Assembly (NCBI GenBank): GCA_031429355.1
Contig: JANOZM010000004.1
Span: 558,001-622,000 of the forward strand
Direction of reading: 5' to 3'
Length of the DNA stretch: 64,000 bases
Origin: JANOZM01 sp031429355
Lineage (GTDB): Bacteria > Pseudomonadota > Gammaproteobacteria > Burkholderiales > Burkholderiaceae_E
Both the position numbers and the translations under genes were made by a program. The notes under the pieces are model-generated. The model saw nothing but the letters and a program-made list of their open reading frames with translations. It ran no database searches and was not told where the DNA came from. Below are positions 17,603 to 26,181 of this stretch, in pieces (positions within the stretch are counted from its first letter, which is position 1; every line of letters begins with the position of its first letter).

Positions 17603-18199
17603 ATGTCTGAGAGCTCTACCAAACCCTACCTAGTGCGCGCCATTCACGAATGGTGCGCCGATCAAGGCCACACCCCTTATATTTCGGTTAGTGTCGACGA
17701 ACGCACTATTGTTCCGCGTGGTTTTGTAAAAGGTGGCGAAATTGTTTTAAATGTCTCGGTCATGGCAACCAATCGTTTAAAAATATCTAACGAATTTGTT
17801 GAGTTTCAAGCCCGCTTTGGCGGCGTTGCCTACGACCTTAGTATCCCTATCGAAAACATTTCCGCTATTTATGCCCGCGAAACCGGGCATGGAATGGCGT
17901 TTGACGTTACCAAGGCACCCGCCGTTTTATCGACCGTAAGTAATGAAGGTTCTGCGAGTGATGCTAGTGCAGGCGAGGGCGAGAATTTAACGCCCAATGC
18001 TGCAGCTCCGGCACCTGTTTCAGCTCGGGTTACACCGTTATTGCGCAGTGTTTCTTCAGCTGAGCCTGATGCTGCAGTATCCGATAGCGTTGCAGTTATT
18101 CCAACGGCTGCTACCCCACCGCCATCGGCAACCGAGCCTACAGATCCACCGACCGATCCGGATAAACCAACTCGACCACGCTTAACGCGCATTAAATAA
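17603..18199 (+). CDS. sspB: ClpXP adaptor, stringent starvation protein B
   Basis: A 198-residue protein. The first 110 residues form the SspB fold (KPYLVRAIHEWCADQGHTPYI and SNEFVEFQARFGG) that binds ssrA-tagged peptides and hands them to ClpXP. The rest is a low-complexity Ala/Pro/Thr linker ending in TRPRLTRIK, which fits the flexible tail that docks on the ClpX N-domain. The length is typical. sspA is 71 bases upstream. Confidence 0.93.
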   Translation: MSESSTKPYLVRAIHEWCADQGHTPYISVSVDERTIVPRGFVKGGEIVLNVSVMATNRLKISNEFVEFQARFGGVAYDLSIPIENISAIYARETGHGMAFDVTKAPAVLSTVSNEGSASDASAGEGENLTPNAAAPAPVSARVTPLLRSVSSAEPDAAVSDSVAVIPTAATPPPSATEPTDPPTDPDKPTRPRLTRIK

Positions 18200-18264
18200 G
18201 TAACATCTGGTCGTTAAACCCGCGTCAAGTAATCGCTTGGCGTTGCTGTGCTGACCAACGGACA

Positions 18265-18292
18265 TTGAGAAACGCCACGACCTAGTTATACT
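18265..18292 (+). promoter_or_regulatory. Promoter of tRNA-Thr
   Basis: TTGAGA at 18265-18270 and TATACT at 18287-18292, with a 16-base spacer, lie about 55 bases before the mature tRNA. Confidence 0.7.
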
Positions 18293-18347
18293 GGCGTTCT
18301 TCGTGAATTAGGGCTGCAACAGCTCTGATGTTTAATCAGCACACGAC

Positions 18348-18423
18348 GCCGCTTTAGCTCAGTTGGTAGAGCAACCGCCTTGTAAGCGGTAGGTCATCTG
18401 TTCGAGTCAGATAAGCGGCACCA
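18348..18423 (+). tRNA. tRNA-Thr (anticodon TGT)
   Basis: A 76-base cloverleaf. The acceptor stem GCCGCTT (18348-18354) pairs with AAGCGGC (18413-18419), followed by discriminator A and an encoded CCA. The D-arm has AGCTCAGTTGGTAGAGC. The anticodon loop has TGT at 18381-18383, the canonical positions 34-36. The T-arm contains TTCGAGTC. TGT reads ACA threonine codons. No integrase or duplicated 3' end is seen nearby. Confidence 0.96.
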
Positions 18424-18505
18424 CCCATCAAAATCAAATGTTCTAAAAAGATTTATCTAGCGGCAGGCAACTGATGCAGATTTTTTGATATCTGCCATTT
18501 GACGG

Positions 18506-18958
18506 TTAACTTTTGGTCGTGGTCGGGCCCGTATCAATTAACCGACCTAACTCTTGTAGATGTTCTTTTAGCTGCGTAGCGGATTCCGCCATCCAAAGCA
18601 TCGACAAGCGCGCGCGCTCTGGCCCTGTTTTGCCTGCCAGTGCTTCTTCCAAGTTTGCTAAACAAACCCGTGCACGTGCTCCTTTAGGGCCAAGTTTGGA
18701 TAGCTCGATTGCCAGCACCGCTTGCCGACGGGTTTCGAATGCAACCGGGTTAGTGTTGTAAAGACTAGCCCAATCGTCAAAAGTAAACACAGGGGGCGCG
18801 AACATGCCGTTTGAACTGGGGCTAGCGTCCTTAACGCGGTCTTGCTTGCGTCGCTTAAATAATTGGTTCGCTGGGCGATCGATCGTTTGATCGCTAGCCT
18901 GGCTAATGCTATTGTTTTTGCGCCGGTCGGCGGGATATGGAGTAGGTTGTGTCGACAT
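18506..18958 (-). CDS. DUF3135-like protein
   Basis: A 150-residue protein of unknown function. The N-terminal 50 residues are polar and probably disordered. Residues about 58-145 are helical, with FDDWASLYNTNPVAFETRRQ, which resembles the DUF3135 family (a short motif with an Asp-Pro or Asn-Pro, Ala-Phe-Glu pattern). No signal peptide or catalytic motif is visible. It is 59 bases from a holin-like membrane protein gene, with the same orientation. Confidence 0.6.
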   Translation of the reverse strand: MSTQPTPYPADRRKNNSISQASDQTIDRPANQLFKRRKQDRVKDASPSSNGMFAPPVFTFDDWASLYNTNPVAFETRRQAVLAIELSKLGPKGARARVCLANLEEALAGKTGPERARLSMLWMAESATQLKEHLQELGRLIDTGPTTTKS

Positions 18959-19017
18959 AGTTTTGCCCCTTTGAACCCAATTATCGACCGTTCATTTGCA
19001 CTAAGCTGTGCGAGAAA

Positions 19018-19380
19018 TCACTCTTTGGGTTTGCTCTTGTCGCTGATTAATAAGCTACTAACTGCCCAGCTAATTAAGCTGTAAACCACCGCACCTGCAA
19101 CGGCCCACCAAAACCCAGCAACATTAAATCCGTCGATCATTTTAGCCGTGAGCCAAAATAAAAAGCCATTGATTAGGAAGGTGAACAGACCTATCGTGAT
19201 GATGTTGATTGGCAAAGTCAGGATAATTAAAATCGGTTTGATCAAAATATTCAACAAACCCAAAACAACCGCAACAATGGCTGCGGTTGTCCAGCTTTTG
19301 ATCGATATGCCAGACAGCAAATAGGGCAGCGCCAATAAGGCACCAATATTAATAAGCCAACCAATTAGTCTGTTCAACAT
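19018..19380 (-). CDS. Four-helix membrane protein, phage holin family 4 type
   Basis: A 120-residue protein made almost wholly of four hydrophobic helices, with PYLLSGISIKSW between helices one and two and LLNILIKPILIILTLPINIITIGLF in the centre. This is the pattern of the PF04020 family (mycobacterial 4-TMS phage holin). Despite the name, these are common chromosomal proteins of unknown function. It ends the selD-linked minus-strand group. Confidence 0.8.
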   Translation of the reverse strand: MLNRLIGWLINIGALLALPYLLSGISIKSWTTAAIVAVVLGLLNILIKPILIILTLPINIITIGLFTFLINGFLFWLTAKMIDGFNVAGFWWAVAGAVVYSLISWAVSSLLISDKSKPKE

Positions 19381-19390
19381 AGCGTTAATC

Positions 19391-19441
19391 CGTTCCTTTA
19401 ACTTTGCCGTTCCTTTAACTTCGCCGTTCTTTTAACTTCGC
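19391..19441 (-). repeat. Three tandem 17-bp repeats before the holin-like gene
   Basis: Units 19391-19407, 19408-19424 and 19425-19441 differ by one or two bases (plus-strand form CGTTCCTTTAACTTCGC). On the minus strand each reads GCGAAGTTAAAGGAACG and so carries AAAGGAA, a ribosome-binding-site-like motif. They fill the gap between the selD stop and the next start, which follows 11 bases later. Confidence 0.85.
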
Positions 19442-19443
19442 TC

Positions 19444-21765
19444 TTATTCTACGAGCGAAATTGGTTCGATAGCTGCACCTTCGCCCAATATTTTTCCGAT
19501 GATCGTCGTGTGCGGATAACCATTGGCACGCAATTTAGCGACGCAGGCATCCACTTGATCGGCTGGTACCGATGCTAGTAGGCCGCCAGCGGTTTGTGGA
19601 TCGAAAATTAATGGGTAGCGGGGATGGTTAACAAAAGCCTCTTGGTTGCTGATGGCGCGCCGTAAGCGGACGTTGGCGGGTTGCAATGAGCTAACGATGC
19701 CTTGGGCGACCAATTCTTCAGCGCCATCTAAAATCGGCAGGGCTGATAGTTGCAATTGCGCATCGACCCCAGAAGGGCGGGTCATTTCTACCAAATGGCC
19801 TAACAAACCAAAGCCCGTTAAGTCAGTGGCTGCGCGCACACCAAACTCGCGCAAAATTTGTGCGCCATCACGGTTGGAACGCACCATGGACTCTAATGCA
19901 GCATCGATCCAACGGCCTTTTGCTTTGAGCTGAGGGTAGGCTGCAAACAAAGTGCCGGTGCCAATGGGTTTGGTCAGGATGAGTGCATCGCCTGGGCGCA
20001 TGCCGCCTTTAATCATGGCGGGTGCGCCATCATCCATTAAACCGTTTACTGCAAAGCCCAAGGCCAGCTCTTTGCCCTCGCCAGTGTGGCCACCGACTAA
20101 CGAACAATTGGCATCGTTTAAAACATTGAGCGCACCGGACATCATTTGAAACAAGACGTCTTCGACTTTGGCTTCTAGGCCCGGGGGCACGGTTGCAACC
20201 GCGGTCGCGGTTTGAGCAATAGCACCCATGGCCCAAATATCGCCCAACGAATGGTTAGCAGCCACTTGTCCAAAAATATACGGGTCATCAATAAAGGCGC
20301 GGAAAAAATCGACCGAATGCACTAGCAACTTGCCTGGGGGAATGCGCACTACCGCGGCGTCGTCGGGATCGTGAAGACCAATTAAAACATCGTCGCGTTG
20401 CACCGGTTTTAAGTTGCCTAAGGCGCGCGAAAGAACGGTAGAGCCCACTTTGGCCCCACAGCCGCCGCAGCGCATGGCAATTGCAGAAATCGCTTGTTTC
20501 GATTCTTCGGCGTTTAACTGAACTTGCGAAGTAAGTGTTTGGCTAGCCGGAGCTGAGGCCATTTCTGACATTGGTGGGAAGTCGCTAAATTTCGTCATAA
20601 AGCGACGATCAATCCAGTCTTTCCAGCGCCAAACCCAACGGCCTTGGAACGATAGCGCACCACGTGAAGCAACGGCGTACTGGTCTCCAGTGGAAATGAG
20701 TGCTAACCAACTTGTTTGTGGGCGGTAGGCCTGCATTGGGCTACCAGCGACTGAACGGCGAAGGTTTTCGGTTAGCGGTTTAGCTTGCCGTACTGCAAAT
20801 ACACCAGCTTTTTCGAGATTGAAGTTGACCATACTTGCGCCATCGCCCGCTGCAAAAATAAGCGGGTCGTTGGTGGATTGCAAGTTATCGTTAACCTTAA
20901 TAAAGCCATCTTCGTCTAAATCTAAGCCGGTTTGTTGCAACCACGCTGCGCCACCGGCACGCGTAACCCACATGACTTCGTCAGCTTGTACTTGGCTGCC
21001 ATCACTAGAGCGTAAAGTTTTTGGTGCTGCGGTTTTAGTGCCACTAGCAGTTGCGCCTAGTTCAACGTTTTCAACCGCAGCATTTAAATGAACAGTTACG
21101 CCACGCTCTTTCAAGAAGCGCGAATAGCTGTCGCGCACTCGATCGTTGTGCGTTGGCAAAATGGTTGGAGTGGCCGAAAATAAATGGAAGTGCGGGTTGT
21201 GTTGCGAGCGACCCTGCGCTTTTAGTTCTGCGTTTAAACGAAACTGCATGGCTAGGGTGAGTTCTACGCCACCCGCGCCAGCGCCGACTACCGCGATACT
21301 CAGCTGGCTAGTTTCGGTCTTTACGCGGGCTAACAAATCGAGCCAACGCTGATTGAACTGAGCGATAGGTTTAACTGGAACCACTGAATCGCTAGCACCC
21401 GCAACTTTTACTTGCGGCGTCGAACCAATATTGATCGACAAAACATCGTAGGGAACCGGCGGCCGATTGCGGCACAGCACTTTTTTGTTCACGCGATCAA
21501 TGCCAATCACTTCATCACGAAACATACGGGCATTGGCAAACTGCGCCAAGCGGCGGAGATCGATATGCACGTCGTCGTAACCGTAGTGTCCGGCAACGTA
21601 GCCGGGCAGCATGCCGGAATAGGGCGTATGAGAATCAGTACAGACTAGGGTAAGTCGTACTCCGGGAATGGGCCGCATGCCAAAACTTTTGAGCACGCCT
21701 ACGTGACTATGTCCTCCGCCGATTAAAACTATATCGCGAAGGACGGGTTGATCTGAGGTTTGCAA
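19444..21765 (-). CDS. selD: Fused FAD-dependent oxidoreductase and selenide, water dikinase
   Basis: A 773-residue two-domain protein. Residues about 1-390 are a pyridine-nucleotide-disulfide (NADH dehydrogenase-like) flavoprotein with the dinucleotide motif VLIGGGHSHVGV near residue 15, a second VVGAGAGGVEL motif near 160 and AAGDGASM near 310. Residues about 425-773 are SelD, which makes selenophosphate from selenide and ATP. The active-site pair is C436 and K439 in GGCGAK, with ordinary cysteine codons rather than selenocysteine. Such fusions are known in cyanobacteria and some proteobacteria. The flavoprotein half may reduce selenium species for the kinase (inference). Confidence 0.92.
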   Translation of the reverse strand: MQTSDQPVLRDIVLIGGGHSHVGVLKSFGMRPIPGVRLTLVCTDSHTPYSGMLPGYVAGHYGYDDVHIDLRRLAQFANARMFRDEVIGIDRVNKKVLCRNRPPVPYDVLSINIGSTPQVKVAGASDSVVPVKPIAQFNQRWLDLLARVKTETSQLSIAVVGAGAGGVELTLAMQFRLNAELKAQGRSQHNPHFHLFSATPTILPTHNDRVRDSYSRFLKERGVTVHLNAAVENVELGATASGTKTAAPKTLRSSDGSQVQADEVMWVTRAGGAAWLQQTGLDLDEDGFIKVNDNLQSTNDPLIFAAGDGASMVNFNLEKAGVFAVRQAKPLTENLRRSVAGSPMQAYRPQTSWLALISTGDQYAVASRGALSFQGRWVWRWKDWIDRRFMTKFSDFPPMSEMASAPASQTLTSQVQLNAEESKQAISAIAMRCGGCGAKVGSTVLSRALGNLKPVQRDDVLIGLHDPDDAAVVRIPPGKLLVHSVDFFRAFIDDPYIFGQVAANHSLGDIWAMGAIAQTATAVATVPPGLEAKVEDVLFQMMSGALNVLNDANCSLVGGHTGEGKELALGFAVNGLMDDGAPAMIKGGMRPGDALILTKPIGTGTLFAAYPQLKAKGRWIDAALESMVRSNRDGAQILREFGVRAATDLTGFGLLGHLVEMTRPSGVDAQLQLSALPILDGAEELVAQGIVSSLQPANVRLRRAISNQEAFVNHPRYPLIFDPQTAGGLLASVPADQVDACVAKLRANGYPHTTIIGKILGEGAAIEPISLVE

Positions 21766-21770
21766 TGAGT

Positions 21771-22085
21771 TTAAGCCGCCGGCGGTAAGAGTTTTTGCAA
21801 TTCGCCCGATTGAAACATCTCGTTCATGATGTCGGAGCCGCCAATAAACTCGCCCTTAATGTACAGCTGGGGGATGGTTGGCCAATTTGACAATTCTTTG
21901 ACGCCTTGGCGAACTTCTTCGTCTTCCAAGACATTGATGGTGGCCATTTTTGTAACGCCCGACTGTTTTAACAGTTGGATGGCTTTACCGGAAAAGCCGC
22001 ATTGCGGAAATTGTGCAGTGCCTTTCATAAACAACACGACGTCGTTGCTTTGAATGGTGTTTTGGATGAATTCTTTAGCGTCCAT
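21771..22085 (-). CDS. grxD: Monothiol glutaredoxin (Grx4 type)
   Basis: A 104-residue glutaredoxin with the CGFS active site in FPQCGFSGKAI near residue 28 and the glutathione-binding segments NWPTIPQLYI and GGSDI. Monothiol Grx4 proteins bind and pass on 2Fe-2S clusters, often together with BolA. The gene ends five bases before selD starts, so the two are probably co-transcribed; this pairs Fe-S and selenium handling. Confidence 0.95.
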   Translation of the reverse strand: MDAKEFIQNTIQSNDVVLFMKGTAQFPQCGFSGKAIQLLKQSGVTKMATINVLEDEEVRQGVKELSNWPTIPQLYIKGEFIGGSDIMNEMFQSGELQKLLPPAA

Positions 22086-22165
22086 GGCAGTTTCTAGATA
22101 AATAGTTTCGATTGGTCACTATGTTATCAGCCCCCTTACTTTCTTGCTGACCGTAAAATGACGCT

Positions 22166-23278
22166 ATGAACTCTAACTCAACCAATTCTGACGCCGTTGC
22201 CATGACCAATTCAACCCAAACGCTCGTTATTCGCCAACCAGATGACTGGCATCTTCATTTGCGCGATGGTGCGGCTTTAAATTCGGTGGTGGCCGCCACG
22301 GCGCGGCAGTTTGGTCGGGCTATTGTGATGCCCAATTTGAAACCACCGGTCACGACGACGGTTCAAGCGCAGGCGTATCGCGAGCGTATTTTGGCCGGTG
22401 TTCAAGCAGCGTTGGCGGCGGGGGACTTATCGGTGCAGCAAGCCAAGTTTGAACCCTTGATGACTTTGTATTTAACTGACAACACCAGCGCCGCCGAATT
22501 GCGAGCCGCCAAGGCTAGCGGGTTTGTGCACGGCATAAAACTGTACCCGGCAGGTGCAACAACAAACTCGGATGCGGGCGTAAGCCATATCAATAAAGTA
22601 ACGGCCGCTCTAGAGGCCATGCAAGCACTTGGTTTGCCGTTGCTGATTCACGGTGAAGCCACCGATAGCGAGCTGGATATTTTTGATCGTGAAGCTATTT
22701 TTATTGATCGCACGCTCATCCCATTACGTAAACAATTTCCCGCATTAAAAATTGTTTTTGAGCACATCACTACGAAACAAGCCGCACAGTTTGTGGCGCA
22801 AGAAACCGGGCCAATTGCGGCAACAATTACACCGCATCATTTGCTTTACAACCGCAATGCATTGTTTAAAGGCGGCATGCGCCCGCATTGGTATTGTTTG
22901 CCAGTTTTAAAACGTGAAGAACATCGCGAAGCACTGTTACAAGCGGCTACTTCGGGCAGTAATAAATTTTTCTTGGGTACAGATTCTGCCCCGCATTCGC
23001 AAGACACGAAAGAGAACGCCTGTGGTTGCGCCGGTTGTTATGTAGCCCCACATGCAATGGAGTTGTATACCACTGCGTTTGAGTCCGTCAATGCGCTTGA
23101 TCGATTAGAGGGTTTTGCAAGCTTAAATGGGCCGCAGTTTTACGGTTTACCCGTTAACGAAACAAAGGTGCAATTGGTTAGGCAAACGTGGACCATACCG
23201 ATGACGGCTGGCTTTGCGCAAGGGCAGTCCATTGTGCCTTTGGCGGCTGGTGAATCGTTGGCTTGGAAGATGGTTTAA
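22166..23278 (+). CDS. pyrC: Dihydroorotase
   Basis: Zinc amidohydrolase of pyrimidine synthesis, forming dihydroorotate from carbamoyl-aspartate. Metal ligands are visible as DDWHLHLRDG near residue 28, the carboxylated lysine region GIKLYPAGATT near 125, LIHGEAT near 165 and FEHITTKQA near 197, with the catalytic aspartate in GTDSAPH near 280. It matches the class II PyrC type. The first dozen residues are longer than usual, so an ATG at 22202 is also possible. Confidence 0.95.
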   Translation: MNSNSTNSDAVAMTNSTQTLVIRQPDDWHLHLRDGAALNSVVAATARQFGRAIVMPNLKPPVTTTVQAQAYRERILAGVQAALAAGDLSVQQAKFEPLMTLYLTDNTSAAELRAAKASGFVHGIKLYPAGATTNSDAGVSHINKVTAALEAMQALGLPLLIHGEATDSELDIFDREAIFIDRTLIPLRKQFPALKIVFEHITTKQAAQFVAQETGPIAATITPHHLLYNRNALFKGGMRPHWYCLPVLKREEHREALLQAATSGSNKFFLGTDSAPHSQDTKENACGCAGCYVAPHAMELYTTAFESVNALDRLEGFASLNGPQFYGLPVNETKVQLVRQTWTIPMTAGFAQGQSIVPLAAGESLAWKMV

Positions 23279-23314
23279 TTTTTTTGCGAGCCATTTCCTT
23301 GGGATTATTGCCTT

Positions 23315-23370
23315 GTGATTTTCGCTACGTGATTTTCTTCAAGTGATTTTTGCTAAGTGATTAATTCGCC
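23315..23370 (+). repeat. Four tandem 14-bp repeats containing a start codon
   Basis: Units begin at 23315, 23329, 23343 and 23357, all starting GTGATT (for example GTGATTTTCTTCAA). The GTG of the last unit is the first codon assigned to the DUF3025 gene, so the array spans the pyrC-DUF3025 gap and runs into coding sequence. Confidence 0.8.
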
Positions 23371-24229
23371 CATTTGGATGCAGTTTTTTCAGCCCGTTGT
23401 AACGCAACTTATTGCTCTCGGCGATTGGATCAGTAATGCTAATGTGCTGTTGCGTGAGCGCACAAATAGTTGCGGGCAATGGGCTGTTTCTGGTGGTGGC
23501 CAGGCACTTGTGTTTAGACAAAGTTTGTTAGATGAAACCCTAGGCTACGAGCCCGGTATTTTTGCAACAGGTCAGGTACCTTGTAGAACCGTTGCGGGTG
23601 GTTTTTCGTTGGTGCAAGAGCGTCACGATTTTTACAATGCCTTGGTGTGGTTGATGTTTCCGAAGTCCAAGGCGCGTTTAAATCAACTATCGATGCAAGC
23701 GTTAAACGCGCTTGAGTCTGGCGACTCCAAACGCGCTGTTCAAACAACAGAAAATCACGTTAGTTCAACGACTCATCGTGGGCCATTGAGGGATGCAATT
23801 ACAGTGTTTGATGAGAACGCACTGATACTGCTATGCAGTGATTCGCGTTTAACGGATCTGTTGGCCGCCATGCAATGGCACGATTTGTTGGTGTCTCAAC
23901 GCGCCCAATGGCAATCCACTGAAATAATTGTGCCGGTGTGTTTTGGGCATGCCTTATTGCAAAAACTAGAAACCCCGTACAAGGCAATTACCGGCCATAG
24001 TTTTGTATTATCGATGACGGCTAAACAAGTAATAGCCAGTCGCAACGATGCGGGTTTAATTGATGCACTCCTGTGCGAACAACTCACCAAAGAGGTGCTA
24101 ATTAGTAAGCCTTTTTTGCCATTACCCGTTCTTGGAATACCGGGTTGGAGCGATGAGAATCAAGACGCTAAATATTACGATGACCCACAGGTGTTTAGAA
24201 AACAAAAAGTGACATTGCGCACAACTTGA
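23357..24229 (+). CDS. DUF3025 family protein
   Basis: A 290-residue cytoplasmic protein matching the DUF3025 family, which is widespread in beta- and gammaproteobacteria and lacks a known function. Recognisable parts are ERHDFYNALVWLMFPKSKARLN near residue 90, the central RGPLRDAITVFDENALILL and the C-terminal LPLPVLGIPGWS. The proposed start is a GTG within a 14-bp repeat; no ATG precedes the conserved region except MQFFQ eight codons on. It follows pyrC and may share its transcript. Confidence 0.8.
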   Translation: MINSPIWMQFFQPVVTQLIALGDWISNANVLLRERTNSCGQWAVSGGGQALVFRQSLLDETLGYEPGIFATGQVPCRTVAGGFSLVQERHDFYNALVWLMFPKSKARLNQLSMQALNALESGDSKRAVQTTENHVSSTTHRGPLRDAITVFDENALILLCSDSRLTDLLAAMQWHDLLVSQRAQWQSTEIIVPVCFGHALLQKLETPYKAITGHSFVLSMTAKQVIASRNDAGLIDALLCEQLTKEVLISKPFLPLPVLGIPGWSDENQDAKYYDDPQVFRKQKVTLRTT

Positions 24230-24298
24230 GGCTTTAAAATAGGTTCTAATTTGTGCGAAAACGCACATTAAAATATTTAGAGATAAGCCGAGGATCTA

Positions 24299-25495
24299 AT
24301 GAAATACAACACCACAGCGCTGCTGCCTAGCGCAATCATCCTGGCGATCTTAGCCGGTTGTGGAGGCGGTACCGATGCGCCTGCTCCAGTGGCCAACCCA
24401 GCGCCCGCAGCGACACCAATTGCAGCAACTCCGTCGCCTGTAGCCTCTACGCCGGGTGCTACGCCTACTCCAGTGGTCGCAACGCCCGCGCCCGGTGCAA
24501 CGCCCGCTCCAATTGCTGGTAATCCATCGCCAGCGCCTGCCCCACAGCCACCGGCACCCTCAACTTCGCCACCGGTTGCCGCGACCCCACCGCCAGTGCC
24601 ATCGACACCGCCTCCGGTTGCCGCGACTCCACCCGCCGTTACCGTTGCACCAAATTGCGCCGCGTTTGCTAACGGCATCTATCAATTAGTTTCGCCAAAG
24701 GCTGCAAACGATGAGCAGTTAGCTTTTAAAGTGACCTTCGATGCAGCAACCATGCGAACAACAGCTGCAAATGGGGCTTTTACGCAGTGGACCGCTGATG
24801 CTTTAAGTTGCAGTTTTACTGCGCCCAACGCGACGATGCAAATTAGTAAGTCAGGCCTGGGCGTTTTGCGTAGTTTGGATTCGACTGGCAACGGTGTACT
24901 AAGCCTAATTTTTCCGTCGCAGAACTTTTCGTTAACTGAGTTGGCTGGCGAATTGAACTTTATTAGTTTCGATCAAGAAATTGGTAGCTCCAACTACAGC
25001 TCAGTTTCTGGCACATATACAGTTAGCAATGCGGGCGAATTCACTAACGGCACGATCTGTATGTTCAGCACGTTTTGCAATCCGTCTAGTTGGCCCACCC
25101 AAGTCACTATAAATGCTGCGGGCGGATTTAATTACAAAGATGTCAACAATAGTAATTTGCGTGCCTTCGGTTTCAAAGCAGCTAACGGAGCGAAAATATT
25201 TATTGCTGTTAGGGCTAATGCGGGTGGGATTGTTATTGCTGCGCCACAGCAGGCTTTAATTTCGTATGTGCAAAATCTAAACTCGCGTGCGGGCGAAATC
25301 TATACGAACGGAGCGGTTAGCTCATTGGCAAACCGACAATTAATCGCCACTCCAGGCGATCGTGCGAATGAACCGTTTAATGGCTTCGCTATTCTCAATA
25401 CCAACACAGAAATTGCTATTCCGTTACCAACTATGGGCGTGATTGCCTGGATAAATCCAGTGAATCGATCGTTTGGGTTTGCAGTAGATCGATAA
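24299..25495 (+). CDS. Predicted lipoprotein with Pro/Ala-rich linker
   Basis: A 398-residue protein with a signal peptide and lipobox ILAGC (cysteine near residue 21), so it is probably a lipoprotein. Residues about 25-115 are a low-complexity linker with repeats of the ATPxPVxxTP type. The remaining 280 residues form an unassigned, probably beta-rich domain with four cysteines in pairs such as CMFSTFC. I do not recognise the family. A small perfect hairpin (TGTGCG-AAAA-CGCACA, 24252-24267) lies in its leader. Confidence 0.7.
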   Translation: MKYNTTALLPSAIILAILAGCGGGTDAPAPVANPAPAATPIAATPSPVASTPGATPTPVVATPAPGATPAPIAGNPSPAPAPQPPAPSTSPPVAATPPPVPSTPPPVAATPPAVTVAPNCAAFANGIYQLVSPKAANDEQLAFKVTFDAATMRTTAANGAFTQWTADALSCSFTAPNATMQISKSGLGVLRSLDSTGNGVLSLIFPSQNFSLTELAGELNFISFDQEIGSSNYSSVSGTYTVSNAGEFTNGTICMFSTFCNPSSWPTQVTINAAGGFNYKDVNNSNLRAFGFKAANGAKIFIAVRANAGGIVIAAPQQALISYVQNLNSRAGEIYTNGAVSSLANRQLIATPGDRANEPFNGFAILNTNTEIAIPLPTMGVIAWINPVNRSFGFAVDR

Positions 25496-25510
25496 GTTTT
25501 TTATCGATCT
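25486..25510. terminator. Inverted repeat across the lipoprotein stop codon
   Basis: AGATCGATAA at 25486-25495 and TTATCGATCT at 25501-25510 form a perfect 10-bp stem with a five-base loop, and the TAA stop is inside the left arm. It lies between convergent genes. Neither side has a clear T run after the stem, so termination is only a possibility. Confidence 0.4.
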
Positions 25511-25535
25511 ACCAGCTGTTTAAATTCGCTGAGGA

Positions 25536-26060
25536 TTATTTCGGCGGCAAATCGTTTTGCACTGCAATCTTGCGTTTGTAAGCGCGGGCTTTTTTCTTGG
25601 ATCCGCCTTTTTTGGCTTTCTTTGCTTCAACTGGAGGCGCGTCGGTTAGCGCTGCGCGGTTCTCTGGAATGTTGACAACATAACTGCGTGAGTTTTCACC
25701 AGATTGATTCGCAACCTTTACAACCATCGACATACTCGGTGCATCCACGATCTCGCGTGATAGCAAGGTTACGATGTTGCGTGACTCGCCTTGTAACATC
25801 GTAAAGCCACGGGCCGCCGGTGCTTTATAGCCTTCTGGTACTTTTACATCTTCGATGGTAAAGCGCAAAACCGGAATGCGTTCGCCTGGGTTCGAGCCAT
25901 AAGGCACTGCAATTTTAAGCCGCTGCCCGCGTTGCGAAACGACGCTTGGATCGCCTAGCTGAACTTCAGCGCTGGCTGCGCTAGCACCAAAAACAAGGGT
26001 ACTAACCAAAGCAGCACGTGCTGCGTTACATCCAAACTTTAGAAAGTTAATGTCGAACAT
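25536..26060 (-). CDS. Exported protein resembling the FimV N-terminal domain
   Basis: A 174-residue protein with an N-terminal leader ending near GASAASA. The domain after it (residues about 32-130) starts VQLGDPSVVSQRGQRLKIAVPY and has RFTIEDVKVPEG and ARGFTMLQGESRNIV, an arrangement like the periplasmic N-terminal domain of FimV/HubP proteins. The LysM motif, membrane helix and long acidic region of full FimV are missing. The C-terminus is Lys-rich (KKAKKGGSKKKARAYKRK). It could be a stand-alone FimV-like peptidoglycan or pilus factor; this is inference. Confidence 0.5.
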   Translation of the reverse strand: MFDINFLKFGCNAARAALVSTLVFGASAASAEVQLGDPSVVSQRGQRLKIAVPYGSNPGERIPVLRFTIEDVKVPEGYKAPAARGFTMLQGESRNIVTLLSREIVDAPSMSMVVKVANQSGENSRSYVVNIPENRAALTDAPPVEAKKAKKGGSKKKARAYKRKIAVQNDLPPK

Positions 26061-26146
26061 AGAATTTTTGAGCCTAAAAAATTGCGGTAAACAAGCTAGT
26101 AATACACAAATGGTATGCCTTGGCCTTTGATCGTGGCAAATAAGGG

Positions 26147-26176
26147 CTGACCAGCGGTCGTGAAATTCGCTACACT
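26147..26176 (+). promoter_or_regulatory. Promoter of rnpB
   Basis: CTGACC at 26147-26152 and TACACT at 26171-26176, with an 18-base spacer, end about six bases before the predicted 5' end of the RNase P RNA. Confidence 0.6.
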
Positions 26177-26181
26177 GTGGG

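Noticed and set aside
18348..18500. Genomic island inserted at the tRNA-Thr 3' end
   Set aside because: No integrase and no repeated tRNA 3' segment was found downstream; the following genes look vertically inherited.
24277..24678. Gly/Ala-rich minus-strand frame opposite the lipoprotein start
   Set aside because: It is the antisense of the Pro/Ala-rich linker, and its low-complexity composition explains the lack of stops.
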